Origin: Pelagomonas calceolata
Lineage: Eukaryota; Sar; Pelagophyceae; Pelagomonadales; Pelagomonadaceae
Direction: 5' to 3'
Assembly: GCA_918797485.1 (NCBI GenBank)
Contig: CAKKNE010000004.1
Coordinates: forward strand, 62,001 to 126,000
DNA length: 64,000 nucleotides
Of this stretch, positions 33,451 through 43,276 are shown one piece after another; within the stretch, counting starts at the first letter, position 1; every line of letters begins with the position of its first letter. The notes under the pieces are model-generated. The model had not been told where the DNA came from. It made no database searches and saw only the letters and a program-made list of their open reading frames with translations. The position numbers were made by a program, and so were the translations under genes.

Positions 33451-34857
33451 CTACGCGCCACGACGCCTTACAGCAAACAACTCCACGTCCTCCGGCACGA
33501 GCACCCCGCCACCAGTCGACACGACGCGCTCCGCGACGTCGAAGCGCGCCCGGAGCGCCCCAAAAAAGTCCGCGTCGTGCGGGTTCCGCCGCCGGTGCGC
33601 CAGCAGGCACACGGGGACGCGGTCGAGCAAAACCCCGAGCGTCCTCAGGAGAGGCGCGTGGAGGTCCGGATCGTAGACCACATCTGACGCGAGGACCAAA
33701 TCAAAGCTCTCCTCCAAAACGGCCGAAGGAACGTCCTGGAACCAGTCCAACGCCACCGCCGCCACATTATCCACGTGATTGAGCTCAATATTCGCCTCGA
33801 GCAACGGCACAACATCTTCAATATCCGTCAGCACGACGCGAGACGCCCCGAACAGCCGCGCCCCAATACCAACAGCACCGACGCCGCTCCCGAGTTCCAG
33901 CACGCGCTTGCCGTGCACGCACTCGTCCGTGCCCCGCGTGCTCCCGACGTGGGCGACGAGCGCGAGCGCCGCGTCCCACAACTTCCCTCCAATACCTAAA
34001 CGCGCCGGCGCCTCGGCGACGACCACGCTGACCTTCCCGAGCGCGAGCTCGCGGCAGCACGTCGCGCCGGCGTTTATTGCTCGAGTCGCTTCAATGAAGG
34101 GAAGCGACAGCACCGCGAGCGGCCGCCGCGCCCAGGCGCCCTCTGGAGAAATACGGAGCATGAAGTCGCCGCCGCGTTTCACTCTGATAGTGAGCCTTCC
34201 TCGTCCATCACTACCGATCGCGACGGGCGCCGCTTCCACAACGCCGCCGCCGCGCGCCGACGCGACGAGCGTCGTCTCACCATTACCGACCGTCGACCAA
34301 TCCGCGGGCCGCCAGAGGCCGAACTCGTTGCCGAGCCGAACCTCGACGTCGAAGGCGTCGCCTTCATCCACCGTCGCGGGCAGGGGCGACGCGAAGGCCA
34401 GCCGCAATTTCTGCGCCGGGTGCACCATGTGCTGGCCGTCCGCCGCCGTCGCTTTCAGCAGGTCCGCGTCGCGCTTCGCGTCGCGGCGGCACCGCGCCGC
34501 CTGGGCGAGGCATTTCTCGCGCTCCGGACCCTGCATTAAAGCCGCCGCAGACGCGGCGTCGTCGCCCGCGGCCGCGTGGCGTTCTCGCGCCGCGCGCGCA
34601 AAGGACCGCTTGAGCAGGATCCGGCCCTTCAGAGCGTCCGGCGGACTCGTGGCGAGGGCCGCGGTCAGGTCGGCCTCGGCGCCGGTCCAGTCCTGCTGGG
34701 CCGCTTTCACCGCTGCTCGGTTCTTGCGTAGGATGGCCGAGTCTTTATGTGCGATCGCTTTCGTGAAGGCATCGATGGCGTCGTCGTGCCGGCCCGCTTT
34801 GTACGCCGCGAGGGCAAGGCTAGCCATCTGGGCGACGGCGTCATCGATCGCAGCCAT
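33451..34857 (-). CDS. TPR plus METTL21-type methyltransferase
   Basis: A 468-residue protein. The N-terminal ~130 residues are TPR helices (AAYKAGRHDDAIDAFTKAIA). The middle (about 135-240) is a beta-rich domain with no clear match. The C-terminal ~220 residues are a class I methyltransferase of the Methyltransf_16 group: SAM motif I VLELGSGVGAVGIGARL, acidic loop VVLTDIEDV, and the DVVYDP post-motif (D-x-x-Y) typical of METTL21/22 protein-lysine methyltransferases. It probably methylates a chaperone or translation factor, with the TPR selecting the target. Confidence 0.87.
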   Translation of the reverse strand: MAAIDDAVAQMASLALAAYKAGRHDDAIDAFTKAIAHKDSAILRKNRAAVKAAQQDWTGAEADLTAALATSPPDALKGRILLKRSFARAARERHAAAGDDAASAAALMQGPEREKCLAQAARCRRDAKRDADLLKATAADGQHMVHPAQKLRLAFASPLPATVDEGDAFDVEVRLGNEFGLWRPADWSTVGNGETTLVASARGGGVVEAAPVAIGSDGRGRLTIRVKRGGDFMLRISPEGAWARRPLAVLSLPFIEATRAINAGATCCRELALGKVSVVVAEAPARLGIGGKLWDAALALVAHVGSTRGTDECVHGKRVLELGSGVGAVGIGARLFGASRVVLTDIEDVVPLLEANIELNHVDNVAAVALDWFQDVPSAVLEESFDLVLASDVVYDPDLHAPLLRTLGVLLDRVPVCLLAHRRRNPHDADFFGALRARFDVAERVVSTGGGVLVPEDVELFAVRRRGA

Positions 34858-34967
34858 GCCTGACTGCTGTGCAGGAGTATCTATAGTCGAATGCGAGTCC
34901 TAAAAGGCCAAAATCGCGAGCGCTGGTGCATCAGAGCTCGTGTGGCCGTGGGATGCTAAAATGCAGA

Positions 34968-34989
34968 GCTAGCGGCGTAAGGCACTAGC
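34968..34989. promoter_or_regulatory. CTAGCG-N8-CACTAG palindromic motif, copy 2
   Basis: GCTAGCG, eight bases, CACTAGC. It lies 111 bp from the METTL start at 34857 and 135 bp from the Kelch start at 35124, midway in a divergent promoter of 266 bp. Confidence 0.6.
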
Positions 34990-35123
34990 AAAAGCAGGCA
35001 AAACGAGCTTGCGGTTGAGCAGGGCTTTAAAGCGCGCCAAGCAGTATCTGGCCTCCAAAAACAAGCCAGCACGGGCCCCACAGCTATAGCCGCGCAACCC
35101 CGCGAGTCAGGACTCGCTTCAGG

Positions 35124-36662
35124 ATGGCTAGAAAAAAGTCCAAGGCCAAGCAGCCCAAAGCCAAGCAGCAAACGCGGCCGCCGCCGCCCACCGTCACGCG
35201 CCGGCCGCAGCGCCAGGCCGCACAGACACAGCCGCCGCCCGTCGTCGCGCGCCGGCCGCAGCGCCAGGCCGTCCAGCAGATAAGGACGCGCTCCGGCACG
35301 TACTGGGCCGCCGCGGCCCTCCAGCGCCGCCGAGGGGCCCCCTTGACGACGCCGGCGTCGCGAGTGCTCTTCAAGACGCCGGACTTATTTGGCCATGTGT
35401 GCACACTCGTCGGGTCGACGCGCCAGCTCGCCGCGACGAGCCGCGCGGGTTCAGCGAGGAGCGCCGAGGCGAAGCCGCGCTTCGTCGCGCGGTACTTGTA
35501 TGTAATTCCGCTCGAGGGAAACAACAGGACCGCACCCATGGTCCCTCAAGCGGGCGCGCGGCTCCATTTGGCCACGGAGACGTGGGAGGCCGTCGCGGCG
35601 GCCGAGGACAACCATGAAGGCGAGGCCACGGCGTTCATCCCGACGCTGCACGCGCTGCGGCCGGCCGGCCGGCGCGGCGCGCAGAGTTTAAGCTTCTATG
35701 CGCAAGGCCGCCTCACGGACGAGCCGCGGAGCGACTCGCACTTCGTCTTCGACGCCGAGGCATCGCGCTGGGTGCGGCGGCCCTCGATAAATTCATCGCC
35801 GGCGCTGGCGAGCGGGCTCTACGTCTTCGCGCGGTTGAACGATACCCTCTACGTCATCGGCGGCGTCGACAACCGGGTCAGTCCGTCTTCAGCGGTGCGC
35901 CGTTTAGATGGAGACGCCTGGGTCGACTGCGCGCCGCTGAACCGGCCGCGCTTCGCTCCGTCGGTCTGCGCGGTGCCAAACGGGTTGGCGGTCCTCGGCG
36001 GTTTTTCGACCGGCGAAGGGGATGGCGGCGAGGAGGGGCTCGAGGCGACGCTGACGTCGGAGCGCTACGACGCCCGGTCGAACACGTGGACGAACGGACC
36101 GAATTTAGTTTTCTTCGGCCACGAGGGCGACGTCTTGACGGCGGCGATCGGTGAGGATGTTTTTGCCCTGGAGGCGCACTACGTGTCTGGTGGCGCGGCG
36201 CGGCTCCAGCGCTGGCGCGGCGACGAAATCGTGCGGTGTGCGTCGCTCGCCGGCAATCACCACCAACTCGTCGACGCTCCCGCGAGCGCCGAGCCGCGGA
36301 CCTATTCCACCAATGTGCTGCTCGCGGACCCGAAGCGAAATCGCCTGCTCGCGATGGACGGCTTGATAGATTCCGACGATGCGGTGACGTCGTCGCATGT
36401 CACCATACATGCTTACGACGTCGAACTCGACGCCTGGTCGCCGCTCATTCATCTGGAACACCCCGCGCTCGGCTTCACGGCGCTGCGCCACGGCGACCGC
36501 GTCTTCTTCCCGCTCCGCGGCGAACCGCAAGCCGGCCGCGAGACGACGGCGATCGGGTGCTTGGACCTGGAGACGGACGAGTGGCGCCGTGTTGGGGGCT
36601 CGACGGCACTTCTTGATCCGCGGAGGGGTCCATTATTCTGTGTAGGCGATGCGCCTGAGTAA
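35124..36662 (+). CDS. Kelch-repeat protein, possible F-box
   Basis: A 512-residue protein. The N-terminus is basic with a duplicated RRPQRQA unit. Residues ~88-112 (KTPDLFGHVCTLVGSTRQLAATSRA) resemble an F-box helix pair. From ~150 to the end there are about six Kelch-type blades, e.g. LNDTLYVIGGVDNRVSP, AVPNGLAVLGGFSTGEG, YDARSNTWTNGPN, LETDEWRRVGG. The fold would be a beta-propeller for substrate binding in an SCF-type ubiquitin ligase if the F-box is real. The convergent side is an unusually large gene-free gap. Confidence 0.82.
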   Translation: MARKKSKAKQPKAKQQTRPPPPTVTRRPQRQAAQTQPPPVVARRPQRQAVQQIRTRSGTYWAAAALQRRRGAPLTTPASRVLFKTPDLFGHVCTLVGSTRQLAATSRAGSARSAEAKPRFVARYLYVIPLEGNNRTAPMVPQAGARLHLATETWEAVAAAEDNHEGEATAFIPTLHALRPAGRRGAQSLSFYAQGRLTDEPRSDSHFVFDAEASRWVRRPSINSSPALASGLYVFARLNDTLYVIGGVDNRVSPSSAVRRLDGDAWVDCAPLNRPRFAPSVCAVPNGLAVLGGFSTGEGDGGEEGLEATLTSERYDARSNTWTNGPNLVFFGHEGDVLTAAIGEDVFALEAHYVSGGAARLQRWRGDEIVRCASLAGNHHQLVDAPASAEPRTYSTNVLLADPKRNRLLAMDGLIDSDDAVTSSHVTIHAYDVELDAWSPLIHLEHPALGFTALRHGDRVFFPLRGEPQAGRETTAIGCLDLETDEWRRVGGSTALLDPRRGPLFCVGDAPE

Positions 36663-36777
36663 TCTGCTATTTGTGACACTTTCGCCAGGTCTCTCTCCCA
36701 ACACAGATGCTGACCGCTGCAATGCCACTTCGACGGCGCTCTACGCCAGCTCTACGCCAGCGAGCGCCCAACAACAC

Positions 36778-36801
36778 CTAGCGTGACATACACACACTAG
36801 C
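36778..36801. promoter_or_regulatory. CTAGCG-N12-ACTAGC palindromic motif, copy 3
   Basis: CTAGCG followed after 12 bases by ACTAGC. It is the only copy without a protein-coding start within 300 bp; it sits 116 bp after the Kelch stop. This hints at an unannotated transcript starting here. Confidence 0.5.
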
Positions 36802-37256
36802 AAATTCAAAGATACGCCTCAATAGCGTCAAAAGAATGACTGAAATTCAGAATACATCCTAGTCGTTCGCCGAGACCAAATATTTCAGAGTAGCGGCCCG
36901 GGAACATACCCTCGCGCCTCCCGGAAGGCACCGCCCGCGACATTCGCGGATGAGTCTTACGGCTTGCCAAATTACACCAGCGCTTGACGCCGCCATCTAT
37001 CGTCCAGATGGGACATTATATCAACTCCAGCCCAGTTTTCATACAAGTTCGACGGAACCGGAGCCGACGGCGCGAGCTCGGAGGGCGGGAAAAGAATTCT
37101 ACTAGACAACTCTCGCGTTTATGTTCGTTTCCTTCCGTTTGTTAGTGGTAGAGTCCATCTAACCCGCATCAGCGATCACTGAGCTATTTTAGATATTCCG
37201 TTAGAGCCTCGCGATTCGTCGTTTTCGCGACCCCACGTTTCCATGAAGATTGACCG

Positions 37257-37633
37257 AAAACCTGAACCCGCGACTATCAGCGACGACACCATCCAGATGG
37301 ACCATAACGCCGTTGTTCTATTCACAATCGACTGACTTGCTCGTTCTCCGCGGACGACGGTGCGTACGCGGGGCACTGAATTGGCCCCAGACCGGTGGTT
37401 TATAAAATAAATTTGCGTTTCAGGCGATTTAGTTGTGGGACGGGCCAGGTAACCGGCTTGATTGTGTACTACATTGCTCCGAGACCCAAAGATGCTCGGC
37501 GCGGGTCGGCCAACTCGCGAGCCCACGATCTTGCTTAGATGGGCTTTAAACCCGGACCTGCGGCCATCAGCGCGTGTACCATTACCATGGACCATGACGC
37601 GATCATTTGTTTCATGATCGACCGACTTGCGCG
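37257..37633. repeat. Diverged direct repeat pair
   Basis: Two ~85-bp segments, about 37257-37341 and 37549-37633, align at roughly two thirds identity by eye. Both contain atcagcg, atggaccat and the end cgac(t/c)gacttgc. The spacing is about 290 bp. Confidence 0.45.
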
Positions 37634-37891
37634 AGGTCCAGATCAAGATGTTCACGTCCCGAGCGTGGGCGGCCCAAAGTACCCTTCTCGTGGTGTAGAT
37701 GTCATATACTTGTAATTCACTATCGCTGGGGTAGTATGGGGTCCGACGAGACCGCTACGGCGACTACTGGGGGCCCTCGGGTAATTGGCGTTTTTGACGG
37801 GAACGGGGCGCCATCGGGCCCAAATTGTTCACTTTTTTCGGATGTAGATCGGCTCGCGGACTCCCTCCGGGATAAGTCTGGGGTCGGGTAG

Positions 37892-38040
37892 TCGCCTACG
37901 CCGCATGCGCCCAGGCTTGGAGCTCCCCAGAGAGCTCTGGATCGAAAACTTTGGCAAATCATGGGCAAGTGAGATGCCTGGCTAAGAGAATTGCCATATA
38001 TATCTACCGATGGAAGCGCCCGCGCATGCGGCGTAGGCGA
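37892..38040. repeat. Perfect 19-bp inverted repeat flanking ~110 bp
   Basis: The 19 bases at 37892-37910 are the exact reverse complement of 38022-38040. Outside the arms, gggtcgggta (left) and ccgaccct (right) are also complementary with an offset, so the original inverted repeat may have been longer. It may be a MITE-like relic or a structured RNA. Confidence 0.6.
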
Positions 38041-38259
38041 TTGCACGTGTATTTTGCCGACCCTAGTCGGCTCCGGGGAGACCTCAGGACCACGAATTGA
38101 CAGGATTCCAACGACACGCCCGCCATGGTGGCGTCGTCTTTATCGCGAATTAAAAAAATTAATTTTTTTGGCCCCCGGTAAGTGTCCCATTATTATCTTG
38201 GGGCCATAAATGAACGGAAGGATACTCGAACGCCTGCATGTCGCATCTTGATATTAAGC

Positions 38260-38279
38260 CTAGTGTGTCTCGTCGCTAG
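38260..38279. promoter_or_regulatory. CTAGCG-N7-ACACTAG palindromic motif, copy 4
   Basis: Read on the minus strand: CTAGCG, seven bases, ACACTAG. It lies 145 bp upstream of the dihydroxy-acid dehydratase start. Confidence 0.6.
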
Positions 38280-38423
38280 AGGGCGCCGCTGCAAAGTGAA
38301 GCACAGAACGACGGCGAGCGGTCTGCTGAGTAGTCTGTCAGCACTTTGACCTGCTCACAAACTGCGAGGCAGCAAGCTACGGCGTTGAGCCACTCGGCGT
38401 GAGCCTCACAACCACAAATCGCT

Positions 38424-40814
38424 ATGGCAGCAACCCTGCTCTTGGCCGTGGCGCTCGGCGCCGTCGGCGCGCTGCAGCCGGCGCACCGCAGCGCGCGCCC
38501 CGCGCGGCGCACACAACTAAATGCGGAGGACCCGGACAAGCCCATGACCCTCTACGACCTGCCGGCCGAGGGCGAGCCGTGGCTGAACCGCTACTCGTCG
38601 ATGTTGACGAGGAACAAAAAACAGGGCGCATCGCAAGCGATGTTGTATGCCACCGGCTTGACGCAAGAAGACATGTCGAAGCCTGTGTGGAAATCAAAAT
38701 TTTACGGCGCGTCCTGAATCGCCGCGTCGACCTCCACGCCATCGACGCGGCGACTGCTCGATAGCGTGAAGGTGCCGGTTCCTCGCCGCCCGACGGAGCC
38801 GGCACGGCCGCGTCATCGCCGAGAAATGACTTAGTGAAGAATTGTCGGGTGCACCCGACACACTGGTTGATTTCCACACAGGCCGAAGCCCTTTGTCGGT
38901 GTTGGGTCGATCTGGTACGACGGCAACCCCTGTAACATGCACCTGTTGGAGCTGGGCACGTTGATCCGCAAGTCGTGCCAGGACGCTGGCATGGTGGGGT
39001 ACCGCTTCAATGCGGTCGGTGTCTCAGATGGGATCAGCATGGGTACGACGGGCATGAGGTACTCGTTACAATCCCGAGATTTGATCGCCGATTCGGTGGA
39101 GACGGTCATGGGTGCCCAGTGGTACGATGGTTTAATAGCCATCCCGGGCTGCGACAAGAACATGCCGGGCGTGGTCATGGGCATGGCGCGACTCAATCGG
39201 CCCGCGATCATGGTTTATGGCGGTACGATACGAGCTGGAAAACAACCCTCGACGGGAGAATCGTTGGATATCGTGTCGGCGTTCCAGTCCTACGGCGCGT
39301 ATGTGTACGACAAGATCGAGGAGGAAGAGCGCGCCGAGATTACGAGACATAGCTGCCCGGGCCAGGGCGCGTGCGGTGGGATGTATACGGCGAACACGAT
39401 GGCTACCGCGATAGAAGCGTTGGGCATGTCTTTGCCTTACTCCTCGTCGTCTCCCGCGGATTCGCAGGAGAAAAGAGACGAATGTGCCAGGGCTGGTGAA
39501 GCGATCAAGAAGTTGTTGGAGCTGGATCTCAAACCGAGAGATATCATGACCAAAGGCGCCTTCGAGAACGCTATAAGGATGGTCATGGTCACGGGTGGCT
39601 CTACCAATGCCGTGTTGCATCTGATAGCGATGTCGCGCGCGTGCCAAGATCCAGCAGTAAGGATCGGCCTGGACGACTTCCAGCGCATTTCCGACGAAAC
39701 GCCCTTCCTAGCAGACCTCAAACCTTCGGGAAAGTACGTCATGGAGGACGTCCAGAACATTGGCGGGACGCCGGGCGTGATTAAATTTATGATCGACAAC
39801 GGCATGTTCGACGGGTCCCAAATGACAGTAACCGGTAAAACCTGGGCCGAGAACGTGAAGGATCATCCGGGCCTGACGCCGGGCCAGGAGATCATCAAGC
39901 CGCTGTCGGACCCTGTAGATTTCAGTGTAAAAATCAAGCAGACCCGCACGCGATTCGAAGCGACGCCTGCACGCCATCGACGCGACGCCTGCTCGACAGC
40001 ACCTGACACTCACCGGTCTCTTCACGCGCAGGTCAAGGCGACGGGCCATTTACAAATTATGTACGGCAATGTGGCGCCCGGCGGCGGCGTCGCGAAGATC
40101 ACGGGCAAGGAGGGTGAGACCTTCACGGGCGTCGCGAAAGTCTACGATAGCGAGCCGGCGATGCTCGACGGCATTCTGAAGCGCGAGATCAAGTGCGGCC
40201 AGGTCGTGATCATAAGGTATGAAGGGCCAAAGGGTGGGCCTGGATTACCAGAAATGCTGACCCCCACCTCGGCGATCATGGGCGCCGGGTTAGGGGATTG
40301 CGTCGCGCTGCTCACGGATGGTAGATTTTCTGGAGGAAGCCACGGCTTCTGCATCGGCCACATCACGCCGGAGGCCCAGATCGGCGGGCCCATCGCCCTC
40401 ATCGAGGACGGCGACCCGATCCAGATCGACGCGCGCAACGACAAGCGCACGATCAACGTCATGCTGACGGACGAGCAGTGGGCGGAGCGCAGGGCGAAGT
40501 GGCGGCCGCCGCCGCTACGGGCGAACCAGGGTACGCTCTACAAGTACATGTCGGTGGTCAAAACGGCGTCCGAAGGCTGCGTGACCGACGAGCAAGTCCC
40601 AGACACCTCACCTATCTGGGCCCAGGAGGACGAGGGCGGCGCGGCGTCGGGTGCCGTCCCGGGGTCGCTCGAGACGGGTCCCATGACCATAGCAGAGCTG
40701 AAGGAGGAGCTGACGCGCCGCGGCGTCAAATTCTACGCGAGAGATCGCAAACACGTGCTCCGGGCGAAGCTGGACGCATGCTTGAGCGACGAGAGCTGCG
40801 CGACGTCGCGGTAA
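38424..40814 (+). CDS. ilvD: Dihydroxy-acid dehydratase with SAP-like tail
   Basis: Three exons, 38424-38674, 38882-39914 and 40032-40814, encode 688 residues. A plastid-type leader ([19 protein letters not shown]) precedes the enzyme. The iron-sulphur cysteines are in [15 protein letters not shown] and [11 protein letters not shown]; other signatures are [16 protein letters not shown] and [14 protein letters not shown]. It dehydrates 2,3-dihydroxy-isovalerate and -methylvalerate in valine, leucine and isoleucine synthesis. The family's normal end ([11 protein letters not shown]) is followed by ~60 extra residues ending [17 protein letters not shown], which resembles a SAP helix pair. Both introns restore conserved sequence: EDM-PKPFVG and [13 protein letters not shown]. 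Confidence 0.95.
38683..38881 (+). mobile_element. Introner 5 (intron 38675-38881), full length
   Basis: A 199-bp element with ends ctgtgtggaaatc and gatttccacacag. The duplication is GTCGAAGC (38675-38682) and GCCGAAGC (38882-38889), 7 of 8; the difference is T in the donor copy against C in the exon copy. It shares the internal block with introners 2 and 3. Forward orientation. Confidence 0.95.
39923..40031 (+). mobile_element. Introner 6 (intron 39915-40031), in-frame length
   Basis: A 109-bp element starting cagtgtaaaaatcaag with core cacgccatcgacgcgacgcctgct and ending cgcgcag. Flanking 8-mers GTAGATTT and GTCAAGGC are no longer alike (3 of 8). The intron is 117 nt, a multiple of three, with no in-frame stop, so an unspliced message would still be translated through it. 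Confidence 0.88.
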
Positions 40815-40948
40815 TGGCTGTGGGCGCGTAAAAATTATGACCTAGCTGTCGCGGTGAAGGCGTACCGGTGGGGACTACGTCACCCTCAAGCCATCGACGC
40901 GGCGAGTATAACATCAGTCGAGTTAGCACAGGGGAGAAGGAAGAGGGC
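40815..40948. other. Intergenic with possible introner relic
   Basis: The short gap between convergent stops contains gggcgcgtaaaaatta (near 40826) and ccatcgacgcggcgag (near 40891). Both resemble introner parts. No terminal repeats or duplication are clear. Confidence 0.35.
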
Positions 40949-42211
40949 CTAGCGGCGGCGCATGCGTCCCGCCTTGAAGCGCCCCCCCGCCCACTCGTCG
41001 CGCGTCCGCTTGTCGAGCTTCTTGTACCACGCCATGAACTGGTCGAGGCCCGACTCGATGCTCGTCGTCGGCTGGTAGCCCAGGAGCTCGTGGGCCTTGC
41101 TGACGTCGGCGTACGTCTCCTTGATCTCGGCGTTCGAGGCTTGGTACTTGAACTTGGCCTTGACGCCCAACCGCTTCTCGATCTGCTCGAGGAAGTAGCC
41201 GAGCTTGACCGGCTTCGAGTTGCCGAGGTTGAAGACGGCCGCATTATCAGAGCAGTACTCCATCGACAGTTCGATGCCCTGCACAATATCATCCACAAAC
41301 GTGAAGTCGCGCCACATCTCGCCTCCATTGAACAACGTAATGGTCTCGCCGTTCTCGATCTTGTTCGTGAACAACGACACGGCCATGTCCGGCCGGCCCC
41401 AGGGCCCGTAGACCGTGAAGAAGCGGAGTCCCACCGATTTCAAACCGTGGATGTTGTGGTAGGCCGCGGCGATCTGCTCGTTTCCGAACTTAGATGTACC
41501 ATATAAATTCGCTGGATGGTCAATCGCATGCAATTCACTGAATGGGATCTTCTTGTTGAGGCCGTAGACACTCGAGCTGGAAGCATAAACATAAGCCGGC
41601 TGGGGCTTCTTGTGCGCCACGTAATCCAAGAGCGACACGACACACTCGTAGTTGTTGTGCACGTAGGTCATGGGATGCGTGATCGAGTAGCGCACGCCGG
41701 CCTGGGCCGCGAGGTGCACGACGTGCGTGAAGCGGTGCTGCTCGAAGAGCTTGTCGATGACCGCCGTGTCACACACATCCGCCTCGATGACGTCGTAGCC
41801 GAACTCCGTCTTGAGGCGCTGCGCCCGCCCGCGCTTCATGGCCGGCGCGTAGTAGTCGTTGAAGGAATCGATGCCGATGACGACGGCGGGCTTCGTCTTG
41901 GCGTCGCGCTTGCCGAGCGAAGCCATGAGCGACATGCCAATAAAGCCCGCGCCGCCCGTCACCAGGACTCTACTGTTGGCGTCGACCTTGGGCACCTCTA
42001 CGCCCGCCGGGCAGGGCACGTCGTTCCACTTCTCCTGGGCGTCGCCGCCCAGCGACGCGATGGACTCGGACCCCGCCACGAGACTGAAGAGAGCGAGCAC
42101 GGCCGCGGCGGCGAGCGCGCCGGCCGCGTACGTCTTCATGGGTCTGGGGGCTTTGCCGTTGTCGTCCGGCGGCTCCTTGCCGATGTTCATGGCCTCGAAG
42201 TTGCGGTGCAT
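40949..42211 (-). CDS. UDP-glucuronate 4-epimerase, membrane-anchored
   Basis: A 420-residue type II Golgi membrane protein. The cytosolic N-terminus (~25 residues) is followed by one membrane segment (YAAGALAAAAVLALFSLVAG). The catalytic part is an extended SDR: NAD motif VTGGAGFIG near residue 85, Ser/Thr site YASSSSVYG, and the YGTSKFGNE motif holding the Tyr-x3-Lys pair. The chain closely follows plant GAE and bacterial LpsL enzymes that convert UDP-glucuronate to UDP-galacturonate for acidic polysaccharides. The anchor and length match plant GAEs. Confidence 0.93.
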   Translation of the reverse strand: MHRNFEAMNIGKEPPDDNGKAPRPMKTYAAGALAAAAVLALFSLVAGSESIASLGGDAQEKWNDVPCPAGVEVPKVDANSRVLVTGGAGFIGMSLMASLGKRDAKTKPAVVIGIDSFNDYYAPAMKRGRAQRLKTEFGYDVIEADVCDTAVIDKLFEQHRFTHVVHLAAQAGVRYSITHPMTYVHNNYECVVSLLDYVAHKKPQPAYVYASSSSVYGLNKKIPFSELHAIDHPANLYGTSKFGNEQIAAAYHNIHGLKSVGLRFFTVYGPWGRPDMAVSLFTNKIENGETITLFNGGEMWRDFTFVDDIVQGIELSMEYCSDNAAVFNLGNSKPVKLGYFLEQIEKRLGVKAKFKYQASNAEIKETYADVSKAHELLGYQPTTSIESGLDQFMAWYKKLDKRTRDEWAGGRFKAGRMRRR

Positions 42212-42463
42212 GTCACTCGTTTGTAAGGAGTACTCCGCAATTTTGCCGCTGGCGAGCTATGCCCGCCGCGTAGGGACTCAATTATTTTTTTCGCGTTTTT
42301 TGGCTGTGTTGGCTTTTGCGGTTACGTGGCTTTTGCCAAGCAACGCGCAGCTTCCGGCCGGACTCGTTATCGCAGCGCAGCGCTGCGACGAGCTTCCCTT
42401 GCAATGCAGCGTAGGTGGCGTGTGTTTTTACGCGCCGCCACAAGCTTGCAAAAAAAATGACCA

Positions 42464-42483
42464 CTAGTGTGTCGATACGCTAG
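42464..42483. promoter_or_regulatory. CTAGCG-N7-ACACTAG palindromic motif, copy 5
   Basis: Read on the minus strand: CTAGCG, seven bases, ACACTAG. It lies in the divergent promoter between the epimerase (253 bp away) and the small membrane protein (156 bp away). Confidence 0.6.
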
Positions 42484-42638
42484 GTCCCGAAACAAGGACG
42501 AGCGCATAGGAGCGACAGGCCGTGAGGAGACGATTACACAGGTGGCTAGAAAACACTAGACGCAGCTCGTGACCCGAATTAAAGCTGCCCAAAAACCAAA
42601 CACACACAGGGAGAAGGGCAGCACAAACAGCACGCAGG

Positions 42639-43276
42639 ATGGGCACCCTCCTACTGGACATCGCCCTCTTCGTCTCCGCCGCGCTGCTGATCCCGCCCGC
42701 GTTCATCGTGGCAAGCAAGGGCCCCATCGATGGCATCCGAGAGTTGGTTGGAGAGGACTCCATCACTGCCTACGACGAGGAATCGTACGTGCTGAAGCAT
42801 ATCGTCTTCATCGATTGTGCGAAGAACTGGTTCCTCGCGGCGCTCTATTTGGCAGCGATCACCATGGAAGCGGCCGCTAAGGAGAAGGTCGCGATCCTCG
42901 CCATCCTCCTGATGCGCGATCCAGAGCAGAAATGAACTTGAACTTGACGTCGTCGCGGCGATGGCGTCTTCATGAGACCACGTCGCCTCGACGCCGTCGA
43001 CGCGCTCTCGTGAATGAACTGAGACGGCATCGCGACGGCGTTGTCCCGCGCAGGCTCCTCATCGGCGCGGTGCAGGTGATCGCGCCCGCGAAAGAGTCGA
43101 TCGCGCCCTACCCGTCGCTCGAGGGCATCACGGGCAACCCGGTCTTCCTGCCCATCTGCGGCACGCAGATAGTCTTACTCACGCTAGGCGTCCTGTTCGC
43201 CTCGCCGGCGACGAAGAAGAAGAAGCCCGCCGCGACGCGGGCGACGCGGGCCTCGACGCGCGCGAAGCGCAGCTAG
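42639..43276 (+). CDS. Small four-helix membrane protein
   Basis: Two exons, 42639-42913 and 43054-43276, give 165 residues. Four membrane segments are predicted: LLLDIALFVSAALLIPP, NWFLAALYLAAITM, a third built across the junction (VAILAILLM joined to LLIGAVQVIA), and VFLPICGTQIVLLTLGVLF. The tail is Lys/Arg/Thr-rich (KKKKPAATRATRAS). The junction uses a GC donor at 42914 and gives a well-formed third helix. An alternative GT donor at 42888 with the acceptor at 43075 is also in frame but deletes that helix. Family unknown. The last 30 codons and 3' UTR are duplicated at 47412-47586. Confidence 0.72.
42922..43053. mobile_element. Introner 7 (intron 42914-43053), decayed, GC donor
   Basis: The start cagagcagaaatgaac aligns in register with the family end ctgtgtggaaatcaac. 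The subterminal gcgatggcgtc/gacggcatcgc arms form a hairpin and the end is cgcgcag. Flanks GCGCGATC and GCTCCTCA match 3 of 8. The predicted donor is GC. The membrane-helix continuity of the host gene supports it. Confidence 0.65.

Larger units (their letters stand above)
36663..38423. other. 1.76-kb gene-free region with degenerate repeats
   Basis: The largest gap in the window and AT-richer than its neighbours. It contains two copies of the CTAG palindrome (36778-36801 and 38260-38279), a pair of diverged ~85-bp direct repeats (about 37257-37341 and 37549-37633, both containing atggaccat and cgac.gacttgc), and a perfect 19-bp inverted repeat (37892-37910 with 38022-38040). No coding region is supported. 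It could be a decayed transposon or a regulatory/non-coding RNA region. Confidence 0.55.

Noticed and set aside
34763-34785. catcgatggcgtc string resembling the introner core
   Set aside because: It lies inside the TPR coding sequence (DDAIDAF) with no terminal repeats, so it is coincidence.
33779-34903. A 374-codon plus-strand frame opposite the METTL gene
   Set aside because: Ser/Ala/Pro-rich composition is an antisense artefact. The minus strand has TPR and methyltransferase motifs.
38675-38720. End of a short 97-residue protein in the DHAD leader
   Set aside because: The last codons come from introner 5. The DHAD sequence continues after it.
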